A DNA stretch of 64,000 nt from Pseudoclavibacter sp. AY1H1 (GCF_002931055.1 NZ_PSXX01000001.1:496001-560000); one strand, 5' to 3'; shown: positions 41,967 through 52,199, numbered from the stretch's first letter. Notes: generated by a model not told the origin, from the letters alone. A program made the numbers and translations.

Positions 41967-43730
41967 TTGGCGAAGTCGACAACGTCATCGGCGCGTCGTG
42001 GTCGGGGTGCTGGCATCGTCCAGCGCGCCTGGCGCACGCTCACGTGGCTCTTGATCCTCATCCTTGCCCTCGTGGGCCTCAACTGGCTGGCCGTCGCCAC
42101 GCAAGGCGGTCAGTGGACGCCTCGCCTCGCGCTCGACCTCGAGGGTGGTACCCAGGTCGTGCTCGCGGCGCAGCTGCCGGAGGGCCAGGCAGACCCGTCG
42201 TCCGAGCAGATGCAGCAGGCGGTCTCGATCATCCGCCAGCGCATCGACGCGTCCGGCGTCTCCGAGGCGGAGATCACCACCCAGGGCGGTCGGAACATCG
42301 TCGTCTCCGTCCCAGGTGAGATGGACCAGCTCACGCGAGACCGCATCGAGAACTCGGCCAAGCTCGAGTTCCGTGCCGTGCTCGTCGCCGACCAGGCGGC
42401 GAACAGCCAGGCCATCCCGGCCGACCAGCTGCCGGAGGAGCTCTCGACGACGCCCACCGCGGAGCCGACGAATGCGAGCGACCTCAACTGGGTCACCGAG
42501 CAGATGTACGTCGACTTCCTGCAGTTCAACTGCGCCGACCTCGCACCCGCTGCGGACATCGACCCGACCCAGCCGCTCATCACCTGCGACGACAGCGGGA
42601 CGGAGAAGTACGTCCTGGGGCCGGTCGAGGTGACCGGTGAGCGCATCGCAGACGCCACGAGCGGCCTCACGACCACGAGCACCGGCGCGACCACCAACCA
42701 GTGGGCCGTGAACATCGAGTTCGATGCGCAGGGCACGCAGGAGTTCGCTGCCGTGACCGAGCGACTCGTCGGGTTGACGGAGAACCAGAACCGCTTCGCC
42801 GTCACGCTCGACAACCAGGTCATCGTGGCTCCGACCACCAACGCGGCGATCACCGACGGCAAGCCGCAGATTTCCGGAAACTTCAACGAGGAGAGCGCCA
42901 AGGCCCTCGCCGACCAGCTTAAGTTCGGCGCGCTGCCCTTCAACTTCGTCGCGCAGTCGACCTCCACCATCTCGGCGACCCTGGGCAGCTCACAGCTTGT
43001 GAACGGCCTCATCGCCGGTCTCATCGGGCTCGCGGCCGTCGTCGTCTACTCGCTGTTCCAGTACCGCACGCTCGGACTCGTGACCGTCGCGTCGCTGGTC
43101 ATCGCCGCGGCCCTGACCTACATCGTCGTCACGTATCTCTCCAACCAAGAGGGGTACAGGCTCTCGCTGGCGGGTGTCGCGGGCCTCATCGTCGCCATCG
43201 GCATCACGGCCGACTCGTTCATCGTCTACTTCGAGCGCATCAAGGATGAGCTGAGAGACGGCAAGGGGCTGGTTTCGGCCGTCGAGGGCGGCTGGACACG
43301 CGCCATCCGAACGATCCTCGCATCCGACGCCGTCAACTTCCTCGTGGCCATCGTGCTCCTGTTCGTGGCCGTCGGCAACGTGCGCGGCTTCGCGCTGACA
43401 CTCGGCATCACGACGATCATCGACATCATCGTGGTCACCCTCTTCACCCACCCCCTCATGCGCCTGCTCGCTCGGACCCCGTTCTTCGCGGACGGACACC
43501 CCGCTTCGGGCCTCGATCCCAGATCGCTCGGCGCTGTGTACCGCGGCCGCGGCACGTTCCGCACCCCGGAGCAGAAGAAGCGCGGCGCAACACGCGAGGC
43601 CGAGCGCCGACAAACGCTCGCCGAGCGCAAGGCAGAAGCCGCCAAGAAGGCCGGCGGCGATGACCTCGTGGCGGCCGGATCGGCCAATGCCGATCAGACG
43701 TCGACCACGAGCAATGGGGAGAAAGCCTGA
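41967..43730 (+). CDS. secD: Protein-export membrane protein SecD
   Basis: This 587-residue, six-helix RND-type protein uses proton flow to pull exported proteins. The first periplasmic domain starts LALDLEGGTQVVL. The helix 4 region contains DSFIVYFERIKDEL. A basic tail with Lys/Ala repeats follows. TTG 41967 is chosen (AGAAGG about 10 bases ahead); a TTG at 41943 is in frame as well. It overlaps secF by one base (TGATG). Confidence 0.95.
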   Translation: MAKSTTSSARRGRGAGIVQRAWRTLTWLLILILALVGLNWLAVATQGGQWTPRLALDLEGGTQVVLAAQLPEGQADPSSEQMQQAVSIIRQRIDASGVSEAEITTQGGRNIVVSVPGEMDQLTRDRIENSAKLEFRAVLVADQAANSQAIPADQLPEELSTTPTAEPTNASDLNWVTEQMYVDFLQFNCADLAPAADIDPTQPLITCDDSGTEKYVLGPVEVTGERIADATSGLTTTSTGATTNQWAVNIEFDAQGTQEFAAVTERLVGLTENQNRFAVTLDNQVIVAPTTNAAITDGKPQISGNFNEESAKALADQLKFGALPFNFVAQSTSTISATLGSSQLVNGLIAGLIGLAAVVVYSLFQYRTLGLVTVASLVIAAALTYIVVTYLSNQEGYRLSLAGVAGLIVAIGITADSFIVYFERIKDELRDGKGLVSAVEGGWTRAIRTILASDAVNFLVAIVLLFVAVGNVRGFALTLGITTIIDIIVVTLFTHPLMRLLARTPFFADGHPASGLDPRSLGAVYRGRGTFRTPEQKKRGATREAERRQTLAERKAEAAKKAGGDDLVAAGSANADQTSTTSNGEKA

Positions 43731-44800
43731 TGAGCAAGTTCCAGACCCTGGGCAACGACCTGTACACGGGGGAGCGCTCGTTCAACTTCGTCGGCAGACG
43801 GAAGATCTGGTTCTCCATCGCGGGAATCGCAGTCCTCATCTCGATCCTCGTGCCGATCCTCCGCGGAGGCCTCGAGCTCGGCATCGAATTCACCGGTGGC
43901 TCCGAGTTCCTGGTCTCGCAGCCGGCGACCGACGAGCAGGAGCCGGCCATCGCGGCCGCCGCCGAGTTCACGGCGACCCCCGCGAAGGTCGCGGTCCTTG
44001 GCGACGGCGGAATCCGCGTGCAGACCGACGCCCTCTCCGAGGACGCCAACACTGAGCTTCGCGCGCAGCTCGCCGAGGCGTACTCCGTGCCTGTCGAGGA
44101 CGTCAACCTGTCCACGATCGGGCCATCGTGGGGGCAGGACATCACCCGTCAGATGGTGATCGGCCTCGGTGTCTTCGTGGCGATCGCCGCCATACTGATG
44201 TCGCTGTACTTCCGCACCTGGAAGATGTCGATCGCGGCGCTCGTCGCCCTCGCCCACGACCTCGTCGTGACGGCGGGCGTCTACGCCGTCACCGGCGTCG
44301 AGGTCACCCCCGCGGCCGTCATCGGCTTCCTCACCATCCTCGGCTACTCCCTCTACGACACCGTCGTGGTCTTCGACAAGATCCGTGAGAACGCCGAGGA
44401 CTACAACGCGGAATCCTCCCGGACCTTCGGCGAGCTCGTGAACCTGGCCATCAACCAGACCCTCGTGCGCTCGATCAACACCTCAGTCGTGGCGCTGCTC
44501 CCGGTCGGAGCGATCCTGTTCATCGGCGCCTTCCTGATGGGCGCGGGCACGCTGCGGGACATCGCCCTCGCACTGTTCATCGGAATCTTCGTCGGAGCGC
44601 TCTCCACGATCTTCGTCGCGGGCCCGCTCTACGCGGCGCTGCGCTCACGCGAGCCGGAGATCGCCCGCACGGACAAGCGCATCCTCGCGGCTCGCGCGCG
44701 CACGCTCAAGGAGCGCGACGAGGCCGATGCGGACGCCGAAGACGACGAAGCGGCAGCCGCCTTGGAGTCCGAGCCGGCACCCAAGGCCTCCGCGTCCTGA
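43730..44800 (+). CDS. secF: Protein-export membrane protein SecF
   Basis: This 356-residue protein is the SecD partner. FTGGSEFLV opens the periplasmic domain, and YSLYDTVVVFDKIREN is the conserved helix motif. The C-terminal tail is acidic and Ala-rich (DEADADAEDDEAA). The sec run is yajC-secD-secF. Confidence 0.95.
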   Translation: MSKFQTLGNDLYTGERSFNFVGRRKIWFSIAGIAVLISILVPILRGGLELGIEFTGGSEFLVSQPATDEQEPAIAAAAEFTATPAKVAVLGDGGIRVQTDALSEDANTELRAQLAEAYSVPVEDVNLSTIGPSWGQDITRQMVIGLGVFVAIAAILMSLYFRTWKMSIAALVALAHDLVVTAGVYAVTGVEVTPAAVIGFLTILGYSLYDTVVVFDKIRENAEDYNAESSRTFGELVNLAINQTLVRSINTSVVALLPVGAILFIGAFLMGAGTLRDIALALFIGIFVGALSTIFVAGPLYAALRSREPEIARTDKRILAARARTLKERDEADADAEDDEAAAALESEPAPKASAS

Positions 44801-44827
44801 GGACACCCCGCACGGTGATAACTTGTC

Positions 44828-44865
44828 ATCACCCTGGTCCGCGTACCCACGCAGGCCAGGGTGAT
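44828..44865 (+). terminator. Hairpin between secF and rel
   Basis: ATCACCCTGG and CCAGGGTGAT form a 10-base stem with an 18-base loop. Its right arm ends 8 bases before the GGAGGTG ribosome binding site of rel. It may end the sec transcript or influence rel translation. Confidence 0.45.
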
Positions 44866-44885
44866 GATGCATATGGAGGTGCTGC

Positions 44886-47120
44886 ATGAGTGAAGTCTCC
44901 TCGTTGCGCTGGCGAATGCCGCGAATGTTCGCGAAGCAGCCGGTGCACGTCCTCGAGCCGATTCTCAAGTCGCTCAGAAAGCACGATCCTCGAGCGAACA
45001 CGGCACTCGTGCAGCGGGCCTACGAGGTGGCGAAGGACGCCCACGAGGGGCAGTTCCGCCGCAGCGGCGAGCCCTACATCACGCACCCGGTCGCCGTCGC
45101 GAAGATCCTCGCCGATCTCGGCATCGGCTCGATCACCGTGGCGGCCGCGCTCCTCCACGACACCGTCGAAGACACCGACTACACGCTCGACGAGCTTCGA
45201 TCCGACTTCGGCGACGAGATCGCGATGCTCGTCGACGGCGTGACGAAGCTCGACAAGGTCAAGTACGGCGACAACGCGCAGGCCGAGACCGTCCGCAAGA
45301 TGGTCGTGGCGATGTCGAAGGACATCCGCGTCCTCGTCATCAAGCTCGCCGACCGTCTGCACAACGCTCGAACGTGGGGCTTCATGTCCCCGGAGAAGGC
45401 GAAGAGCAAGGCGAAGGAGACGCTGGAGATCTACGCGCCCCTGGCGCACCGCATGGGTATCCAGGCGATGAAGAACGAGCTCGAGGATCTCTCCTTCGCC
45501 GTCATCAATCCCAAGATCTACTCCGAGATCAAGAACCTCGTCGCCCACAGGCAGCCCGAGCGCGAGAAGTACGTACAGCGGGTCATCGCCGAGGTGCAGT
45601 CGGACCTCCGGCAGTTGAAGATGCGGGGCGACGTCTACGGGCGCCCCAAGGAGCTGTACTCGATCTACCAGAAGATGATCGTGCGGGGCCGCGACTTCGA
45701 CGAGATCTACGACCTCACGGCGATCCGCCTCATCGTCGACTCGGTGCGCGACTGCTACGGCGTCCTCGGAGCCATCCATGCCAGGTGGACACCCATGCCA
45801 GGGCGATTCAAGGACTACATCGCGACACCCAAGTTCAACCTCTACCAGTCGCTGCACACCACGGTGATCGGACCGGACGGCAAACCCGTCGAGATCCAGA
45901 TCCGCACGATCGAGATGCACCGCCGCGCAGAGTTCGGCGTCGCGGCGCACTGGATGTACAAGCAGAACGCCCAGTCCGGCAAGCAGGACAAGGCTGACGA
46001 GACCCGCACCGAGATGGCGTGGCTCAAGCACCTGAGCGACTGGCAGCAGGAGACCACCGACCCTGGAGAGTTCCTCGACTCCCTCCGCTTCGACCTCGGC
46101 GCGAAGGAGGTCTACGTCTTCACGCCCCAGGGCAAGGTCATCGGATTGAGCGCTGGGGCCACTCCTGTCGACTTCGCGTACTCGATCCACACCGACGTCG
46201 GCCACCGGACCATGGGCGCGAAGGTCAACGGGCGTCTCCTGCCCCTCGACTCGAAGCTGCAGAACGGCGACGTCGTCGAGGTCTTCACCTCGAAGAACCC
46301 GGATGCCGGACCGAAGCAGGACTGGCTGACCTTCGTCGCCAGCGCCCGAGCCAAGAACAAGATCAGGCAGTGGTTCTCGAAGGAGCGCCGAGACGAGGCC
46401 ATCGAGCAGGGGAAGGACTCCGTCGCCAAGGCGCTGCGGAAGGCCGGTCTCCCGCTGAACAAGGACCACGTCCAGGAGGCGTTCTCCTCGGTCGCGTCGA
46501 ACCTCCGCTACCTGGACGTGACCGCCCTCTACGCCGCAGTCGGCGACGGGCACGTCTCGACCCAGTCGGTCATGGAGAAGCTGCAGGCAGCCCTTCGCCA
46601 GGAACAGGACGTCCCCGCCGCGGATGAGGCGCCGCAGTTCACCCCCGGCACGACGATCCCGACCACGAGCGACTCCGGCGTCCTCGTCCGGGGTGCACCG
46701 GACATCCTCGTCAAGGTCGCCAAGTGCTGCACTCCGGTGCCCGGTGACGACATCCTCGGCTTCGTCACGCGCGGCCAGGGCGTCTCCGTGCACCGCGCGG
46801 ACTGCAACAACGTCGCGAGCCTCCGGCGCGAGCCCGAGCGCATGATCGAGGTCCAGTGGGCCCCCAGCTCCTCGAGCGTGTTCCTCGTGAACATCCAGGT
46901 GGAGGCGCTCGATCGCTCCGGACTGCTCAGCGACGTGACGCGCGTGCTGAGCGAGCACCACGTCAACATCCTCTCCGCAACCGTGCACACCTCGAAGGCT
47001 CGCCTCGCCATCAGCAAGTTCTCGTTCCAGATGGGCGACACGACGCACCTCGACCGCGTGCTCAACGCCGTCCGCAGGATCGACGGCGTCTACGACGTGT
47101 ACCGGGTCAAGACGCAGTAG
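44886..47120 (+). CDS. rel: Bifunctional (p)ppGpp synthetase/hydrolase
   Basis: This 744-residue enzyme makes and degrades the alarmone (p)ppGpp. The HD hydrolase domain has LLHDTVEDTDYT. The synthetase has GRFKDYIATPKFNLYQSLH, whose RFKD form marks bifunctional Rel enzymes. TGS (VYVFTPQGKVIGLSAGATP), zinc-finger/RIS (KCCTPVPGDDI) and ACT domains follow. GGAGGTG before ATG 44886 is a strong ribosome binding site. The 3' end overlaps the convergent gene by 14 bases. Confidence 0.97.
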   Translation: MSEVSSLRWRMPRMFAKQPVHVLEPILKSLRKHDPRANTALVQRAYEVAKDAHEGQFRRSGEPYITHPVAVAKILADLGIGSITVAAALLHDTVEDTDYTLDELRSDFGDEIAMLVDGVTKLDKVKYGDNAQAETVRKMVVAMSKDIRVLVIKLADRLHNARTWGFMSPEKAKSKAKETLEIYAPLAHRMGIQAMKNELEDLSFAVINPKIYSEIKNLVAHRQPEREKYVQRVIAEVQSDLRQLKMRGDVYGRPKELYSIYQKMIVRGRDFDEIYDLTAIRLIVDSVRDCYGVLGAIHARWTPMPGRFKDYIATPKFNLYQSLHTTVIGPDGKPVEIQIRTIEMHRRAEFGVAAHWMYKQNAQSGKQDKADETRTEMAWLKHLSDWQQETTDPGEFLDSLRFDLGAKEVYVFTPQGKVIGLSAGATPVDFAYSIHTDVGHRTMGAKVNGRLLPLDSKLQNGDVVEVFTSKNPDAGPKQDWLTFVASARAKNKIRQWFSKERRDEAIEQGKDSVAKALRKAGLPLNKDHVQEAFSSVASNLRYLDVTALYAAVGDGHVSTQSVMEKLQAALRQEQDVPAADEAPQFTPGTTIPTTSDSGVLVRGAPDILVKVAKCCTPVPGDDILGFVTRGQGVSVHRADCNNVASLRREPERMIEVQWAPSSSSVFLVNIQVEALDRSGLLSDVTRVLSEHHVNILSATVHTSKARLAISKFSFQMGDTTHLDRVLNAVRRIDGVYDVYRVKTQ

Positions 47121-47652
47121 CGCTCGCACAGCGGGCCAGCGTCGCGCGGTCCCTCGCGAGGGAGACGAATGGCCTCCGGTGGCTGGGATAGTCCGCGAGG
47201 AGCTCCACCGGGTCCCTGGCGAGCAGCCGCACCGCGTGATCGATCGACGCCTGGCTGCTCTCCGGGTCGTGCAGGAGATCCAGGAGCGCGAGATCGGTTC
47301 GGACGACCCGGACGCCACCGACGAGCACAACGGCCTCCGGCGGCGGAGCAGTGGACCTGTACCTCACACCCGCACGTTGCCGCCTCGGCGGTCGCGCACC
47401 ACGCGGGGACGCCAGCGTGACCTGCTGCGGCGCAGGGCCGCCCGCATGCACCCAGATCGCTGACGCGCCACCCACGGCGCAGCTGCCGGTCACGAGGCGC
47501 GCGAGCGTCGAAGCCCGGTTCGCCGAAGTGAGCTGCCCGGCGATCGACGCGTACCCCACGGCACACGCGTGGCCGAAGCGGAAGATCTCACCGTCCCGCT
47601 CCATGACCTGGAGCTCGGCGAAGGGCAGAAGACGAAGTGGGGCAGGATGCAC
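47107..47652 (-). CDS. Hypothetical protein, possible AbiEi-antitoxin-like
   Basis: The protein has about 181 residues. The segments LPFAELQVMERDGEIF, SAIWVHAG and VLVGGVRVVRTDLALLDLL recall a Microbacteriaceae family related to type IV (AbiEi-like) antitoxins, in which a small N-terminal unit precedes a nucleotidyl-partner-binding domain. No toxin gene is adjacent, and the assignment is weak. The most natural start is GTG 47652, which lies inside the terminator hairpin of the upstream gene; ATG 47604 is the alternative. Confidence 0.5.
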   Translation of the reverse strand: MHPAPLRLLPFAELQVMERDGEIFRFGHACAVGYASIAGQLTSANRASTLARLVTGSCAVGGASAIWVHAGGPAPQQVTLASPRGARPPRRQRAGVRYRSTAPPPEAVVLVGGVRVVRTDLALLDLLHDPESSQASIDHAVRLLARDPVELLADYPSHRRPFVSLARDRATLARCASATAS

Positions 47653-47672
47653 GCTCGCATCCTGCCCCACTT
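47635..47672 (-). terminator. Terminator of the DUF349 gene
   Basis: AAGTGGGGCAGGATGC and its perfect 16-base complement surround a 6-base loop. On the minus strand, CTTCGTCTTCTG follows. It also covers the start of the next minus-strand gene. Confidence 0.75.
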
Positions 47673-47722
47673 CATGGCTCACACGGCAAACGGTCTCGAC
47701 TGCTGTGGAGTGACGCTCAGAC

Positions 47723-48955
47723 TCAGCTGCCGATGGCCGCGAGCCAGACGCGGCGGGCTTCGAGGGCCTCTTCGGCCTCCTTGACAGCCCGCTTGTCTCC
47801 CCGCGCCTCAGCATCGGCGCGCTCCGCCTCGAGCTTCTCGATGGCCTCGGTCAGCTGGCTGTGCATGCCCTGGCTCCGGGCCTGACGCTCGGGGTTGGAC
47901 TTCTGCCAGTGATCGTCGTCGAGCTTGCGCACATGCTGCTCGATGGCACGAAGGCGGTCTTCCGTGGCCTTAAAGTTCTCGCGGGGCACACGCCCGATCT
48001 CATCCCACCGACGCTGGATGTCGGCGAGCTTCTCCCGCGCCGCCCGACGGTCGGTCAGCTGGAGGATCGGGGTCGCCTCTTCGAGAAGAGCAGCCTTGGC
48101 CTCGTAGTTGGCGGAGTACTCGACGCTTTCTGCTGCGTCGACCTCGCCCTTGGCCTGGAAGAGCACATCTCCGGCTGCCTTGAACTGGTTCCAGAGCGCG
48201 TCGTCGTACTTGCGGCCCGCACGGCCCGCTGCCTTCCACTCGTCGAGGAGTCTGCGGTACTCAGCGACACCGTCGGCGCCGCGGGGGGCAAGCGCCTCAG
48301 CCCGCTCCAGGATCTTCGTCTTGGCATCGCGAGCCGTCTTGTGGCTTGCGTCGAGCTCCGCGAAGAAGGCTCGGCGCTCGCGCTCGAGCGTGCTGCGCGC
48401 GCCACGGAACCGCTTCCAGAGCGCGTTGGCCTCGGCCTTCGGGAGCCTGGGCCCGTCCTGCTGGTGGGTCTTCCACTTCGCGAAGAGCTCGTCGATGCTG
48501 GCCGTCGTCTGCTTCCACTGGATGGAAGCAGGAGCCTGGGCGGCGAGGCGCTCAGCCTCGACCACGATCGCCTCGCGCTCCTGGAGCGCCCCGGCGATCT
48601 CTTCCTGCTGCGCCTCGCGCTGCTGCTCGGTGAGCTCGCTGACGGTGCCGCCGAGCGCTTCGAGGCGCGAACGGAGGGCGGCGAGGTCGCCGACCGCGTT
48701 CGCGTCGCTCAGCTGTGCGCTGAGGTGCTTGGCGGACTTGGCGATGTCAGAGGCCGGGGCTCCGTTCTTGACGCGCTGCTCGAGGAGAGACACCTGGCCT
48801 TCGAGGTCGGAGAACTTGCGAACGAAGTACGCGAGGGCTTCCTCTGTCGTGCCATCGGGGTACTGGCCGACCTTGCGCTCAGTTCCATCTTCGATCACGT
48901 ACACGGTGCCGTCTTCTTCGACGCGGCCCCACGGATTCTGGGGGAGTGCAGACAT
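47723..48955 (-). CDS. DUF349 repeat protein
   Basis: This 410-residue, helical, charged protein carries repeated DUF349 units with the W-x-x-x-G-x-[VI] pattern: RLLDEWKAAGRAG, LWNQFKAAGD, RWDEIGRVPRENF and LWKRFRGARS. Coiled coils run through the middle. The family is actinobacterial, of unknown mechanism and cytoplasmic; it is often placed near rel, as here. GAGGGA precedes ATG 48955. Confidence 0.85.
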   Translation of the reverse strand: MSALPQNPWGRVEEDGTVYVIEDGTERKVGQYPDGTTEEALAYFVRKFSDLEGQVSLLEQRVKNGAPASDIAKSAKHLSAQLSDANAVGDLAALRSRLEALGGTVSELTEQQREAQQEEIAGALQEREAIVVEAERLAAQAPASIQWKQTTASIDELFAKWKTHQQDGPRLPKAEANALWKRFRGARSTLERERRAFFAELDASHKTARDAKTKILERAEALAPRGADGVAEYRRLLDEWKAAGRAGRKYDDALWNQFKAAGDVLFQAKGEVDAAESVEYSANYEAKAALLEEATPILQLTDRRAAREKLADIQRRWDEIGRVPRENFKATEDRLRAIEQHVRKLDDDHWQKSNPERQARSQGMHSQLTEAIEKLEAERADAEARGDKRAVKEAEEALEARRVWLAAIGS

Positions 48956-49091
48956 GGCGAGTATTCCCTCACGGTAGGCGTTTGCGCAGCTTGCGCGACT
49001 GACTCCCCATGCTAGGACACTGCGGGCGCTTCGTTCACCAGGGCATGCCCAGTCTCGCCGTCCCGCTCCGGCAGGCTGCCCGCTCGATCCG

Positions 49092-49871
49092 CTACTGAAG
49101 GGAGAGCGAGGTGATGACGGCGGGCGCCACGGGAGCGCCGTCGCCGCCGCCGGAAGCCGGGTCGACGCCCGGCTCGACGATCCCCGCGACGAACTCGTCC
49201 AGGCCGCCCGTGACCTTTCCCATGACGGTGTAGCCGCCTGCGGCATCGCCAGGGAGGATGGTGTCCTCGTAGACGATGAAGAACTGGCTGCCCATGCTCT
49301 CGGCGTTGCCGCCCTGGCGAGCCATGGCGATCGTGCCTGCTGGGTAGACGCCGTCTTCCGGCGCATTCTCAATGGGACCCCAGCTATAGCCGGGTCCGCC
49401 GGTCCCCGTTCCTGTCGGGTCGCCGCACTGCAGGACGAAGAGCCCCTCGGTCGTGAGTCGGTGGCAGGAGGTGTCGGTGAAGTAGTTCTGGCCGTTGAGC
49501 GCGACCATGTTCGCCACTGCCTGCGGGGCGGCTGCGCCATCGAGCTCGATGCCCAGCGTGAGGTCGCCGTTGAAGGTCATCTCGCCCGTCCAGGTGCGTC
49601 CCTCGGCCAGGGCCGGGTCCGGTACTTCGCCGGACGGCGTGGCCGCCGGGGACGTCGTCTCGTCCGCGGCGGGGGCTGGGGCTCCTGGACCGCCCGTGAA
49701 GTAGAAGACCTGCAGTGCGCCGACGACGAGGGCGACCACGACAAGAGCGATCGTCCATGTGCGGTTATCTCGGCTGCGGCGCCGGACGCCGCGCTCGTGG
49801 ACGGCGACGCGCGCCTCGTACTCGCGGGTCCGCCGACGCTGTTCGCGGGAGTTCTTGTCCGAAGTTGCCAC
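49092..49871 (-). CDS. Membrane-anchored cyclophilin-type peptidyl-prolyl isomerase
   Basis: This 259-residue protein has a basic cytoplasmic start, one helix at about 40-60 ([19 protein letters not shown]), a Pro/Ala/Thr linker and a cyclophilin domain: TCHRLT-type [18 protein letters not shown] and SQFFIVYED. It helps fold proteins outside the membrane. GTG start with GAGG upstream. It is divergent from rarA. Confidence 0.92.
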   Translation of the reverse strand: MATSDKNSREQRRRTREYEARVAVHERGVRRRSRDNRTWTIALVVVALVVGALQVFYFTGGPGAPAPAADETTSPAATPSGEVPDPALAEGRTWTGEMTFNGDLTLGIELDGAAAPQAVANMVALNGQNYFTDTSCHRLTTEGLFVLQCGDPTGTGTGGPGYSWGPIENAPEDGVYPAGTIAMARQGGNAESMGSQFFIVYEDTILPGDAAGGYTVMGKVTGGLDEFVAGIVEPGVDPASGGGDGAPVAPAVITSLSLQ

Positions 49872-49940
49872 TGTGCCTCATTCGCTTGTCTTCAGCATGC
49901 CGTGCAGGCACCAGAGGGGAGTTTACTAACATCGGGCTTC

Positions 49941-51266
49941 ATGACAGGTGACGCGCCAAGCCTTGCGGGCACAACTGCGCCCCTCGCGGTGCGGATGCGC
50001 CCGAGATCCCTCGACGAGGTCGTGGGTCAGCGGCACCTGCTGCGCCCCGGCTCACCCCTGCGCGCCCTCGCCTCACCCGAGCAGGACACGCGTGCTGGAA
50101 CGTCCGTGATCCTCTGGGGGCCACCCGGCACGGGCAAGACGACCCTCGCCCAGGCCATAGCGCACACCTCCGGCAAGCGATTCACGCAGCTCTCCGCCAT
50201 CTCCGCCGGCGTGAAGGACGTGCGGCAGGTGATGGATGAGGCCCTCACCCAACGTGACCTGTACGGCATCCAGTCGGTGCTGTTCCTCGACGAGATCCAC
50301 AGGTTCACCAAGGCGCAGCAGGATGCGCTGCTTCCCGGCGTGGAGAACGGCTGGGTCACGCTCGTCGCGGCGACCACGGAGAACCCCTCGTTCTCGGTCA
50401 TCAGTCCGCTGCTCTCCAGGAGCCTGCTGCTCACCCTGCAGCCGCTCGACGAGGCAGACCTCATCGAGCTGCTCGACCGCGCGACCACTGACAAACGCGG
50501 CCTCGGCGGCGCCTTCGAGGTGGCGGATGACGCCAAGCGCGCGATCGTGCAGTTCTCCTCCGGCGACGCACGACGAGCGCTCACGACCTTGGAAGCGGCG
50601 GCGGCCGCCGCTCAGGCCTCCGAGCAGACGACGATCGATGCCGAGATCGTCTCGAGTGCCTCTGACCAGGCGCTGCTCCGCTACGACCGGGACGGCGATG
50701 AGCACTACGACGTCATCAGCGCCTTCATCAAGTCGGTGCGAGGCAGCGATCCTGATGCGGCACTCCACTACCTGGCTCGCATGATCGTCGCGGGGGAGGA
50801 CCCGCGTTTCATAGCCCGCAGGCTCATCGTGCTCGCGAGCGAGGATATCGGCCTCGCAGAGCCGCGGGGGCTCGAGATGGCCGTGGCCGCGGCCGACGCC
50901 GTCCAGCTCATCGGCATGCCGGAGGGACGCATCCCGCTCGCGCAGGCGACCGTCTTCCTGGCGACTGCCCCGAAGTCGAACGCTGCCTACTCGGGGATCA
51001 ACGCGGCGATCGCCGACGTCAAGGCGGGCGGCATCGGCCGCGTGCCGAAGCACCTCAGGGACGCGCACTACGCCGGGGCGAAGCGCCTCGGCCACGGCAA
51101 GGGCTACCGGTATCCGCACGACGACGCACGGGGGGTCTCCGAGCAGCAGTACCTCCCCGACGAGCTGAGCCAGCGCGAGTACTACTCGCCGACCCGGTTC
51201 GGAGAAGAGCGGGAGATCGCCGCGAGACTCGAGAAGCTGCGGGCCATCACGAAGCCAGGACTCTGA
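49941..51266 (+). CDS. rarA: Replication-associated recombination ATPase RarA
   Basis: This 441-residue AAA+ protein of the RarA/MgsA/WRNIP1 family acts at stalled replication forks. Walker A is [14 protein letters not shown], Walker B is [10 protein letters not shown], the sensor is ATTENPSF, and the C-terminal tetramer domain has [28 protein letters not shown] box lies just ahead of the ATG. Confidence 0.95.
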   Translation: MTGDAPSLAGTTAPLAVRMRPRSLDEVVGQRHLLRPGSPLRALASPEQDTRAGTSVILWGPPGTGKTTLAQAIAHTSGKRFTQLSAISAGVKDVRQVMDEALTQRDLYGIQSVLFLDEIHRFTKAQQDALLPGVENGWVTLVAATTENPSFSVISPLLSRSLLLTLQPLDEADLIELLDRATTDKRGLGGAFEVADDAKRAIVQFSSGDARRALTTLEAAAAAAQASEQTTIDAEIVSSASDQALLRYDRDGDEHYDVISAFIKSVRGSDPDAALHYLARMIVAGEDPRFIARRLIVLASEDIGLAEPRGLEMAVAAADAVQLIGMPEGRIPLAQATVFLATAPKSNAAYSGINAAIADVKAGGIGRVPKHLRDAHYAGAKRLGHGKGYRYPHDDARGVSEQQYLPDELSQREYYSPTRFGEEREIAARLEKLRAITKPGL

Positions 51267-51284
51267 GTGCGGCTGCGGCTGTGC

Positions 51285-51464
51285 TAGTCTTTCTCGGTCT
51301 ACCTCCCGGGGTTGCGTGCGGCTGCGCGTCCGAGAGCAAGGCGTGCAGTCTGTAGCCGACGCACGCGCGACACTGCTCAAGTTTGACGCCGGGGCATGGC
51401 CTTGGCGGAGAGCAACTTCATTTCTGCGCGCTCACGCGCGCCAAACTTCGCTCGAAAGGCAATT
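51285..51464 (+). promoter_or_regulatory. rpsD promoter and long leader
   Basis: TAGTCT at 51285-51290 is a likely -10 box. About 165 bases of untranslated leader follow, with several GC-rich inverted repeats, such as GCGCGC near 51428 and 51438. S4 represses its own synthesis through mRNA leaders in other bacteria; a similar control is possible but not shown. Confidence 0.4.
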
Positions 51465-52094
51465 GTGTCCAAGACCTCACGTTCACGCAGCAAGGTGCGC
51501 CTCAGCCGCGCACTCGGCATCGCACTCACCCCGAAGGCAGAGCGCGCGCTCGAGAAGCGCCCGTACGCACCGGGAGAGCACGGCCGCACGCGTCGCAAGA
51601 CCGACAGCGACTACGCCGTCCGTCTGCGCGAGAAGCAGCGTCTGCGCGCCCAGTACGGGCTCCGCGAGAAGCAGCTTCGCATCGTCTTCGAAGAGTCGCG
51701 TCGCGCGGCAGGCCTGACGGGTGAGAACCTCGTCGAGCTGCTCGAGATGCGCCTCGACGCGCTTGTCCTGCGTTCGGGCTTCGCCCGCACCACGGCACAG
51801 GCTCGTCAGCTCGTCGTGCACCGCCACATCCTCGTCGACGGCAAGCTCGTCGACCGCCCCAGCTTCCGCGTGAAGCCGGGACAGCTCGTCCAGGTCAAGC
51901 AGCGCTCGGAGGCCCTCGAGGTCTTCCAGGTCGCCGCAGCCGGCGGCCACGCGGACGTCCTCCCCAAGGTCCCCGCGTACCTCGATGTCGACCTCGCAAC
52001 GCTCCAGGCGCGCCTCGTGCGCCGTCCGAAGCGCGTCGAGGTCCCGGTGACGTGTGAAGTCCAGCTCGTCGTCGAGTACTACGCTGCTCGCTAG
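51465..52094 (+). CDS. rpsD: 30S ribosomal protein S4
   Basis: This 209-residue S4 protein has SRALGIALTPKAERALEKRP and YAPGEHGRTRRK at the N-terminus, and the S4 RNA-binding domain MRLDALVLRSGFARTTAQAR at about residue 95. The GTG at 51465 follows AAAGG at good spacing. It is a primary 16S rRNA binder. It stands apart from the large ribosomal operons, as usual in Microbacteriaceae. Confidence 0.97.
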   Translation: MSKTSRSRSKVRLSRALGIALTPKAERALEKRPYAPGEHGRTRRKTDSDYAVRLREKQRLRAQYGLREKQLRIVFEESRRAAGLTGENLVELLEMRLDALVLRSGFARTTAQARQLVVHRHILVDGKLVDRPSFRVKPGQLVQVKQRSEALEVFQVAAAGGHADVLPKVPAYLDVDLATLQARLVRRPKRVEVPVTCEVQLVVEYYAAR

Positions 52095-52165
52095 CCAAGC
52101 AGGCGCTCCGGTTCGCCGGAACTGGCAGTTCGGGACAGTCCGAGCCGCGAGAGCCAACTAGCATA

Positions 52166-52199
52166 GGGGCGGGTCATCGCAAGATGGCCCGCCCCTTTG
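52166..52199 (+). terminator. Terminator of rpsD
   Basis: GGGGCGGGTCATC, GCAA, GATGGCCCGCCCC, then TTTG: a 13-base stem with one GT pair. Confidence 0.8.

Noticed and set aside
44829-47330. 833-codon open frame antisense to rel
   Set aside because: Rel is unmistakable on the plus strand; the antisense frame shows only shadow composition (Asp/Leu/Arg/Val).
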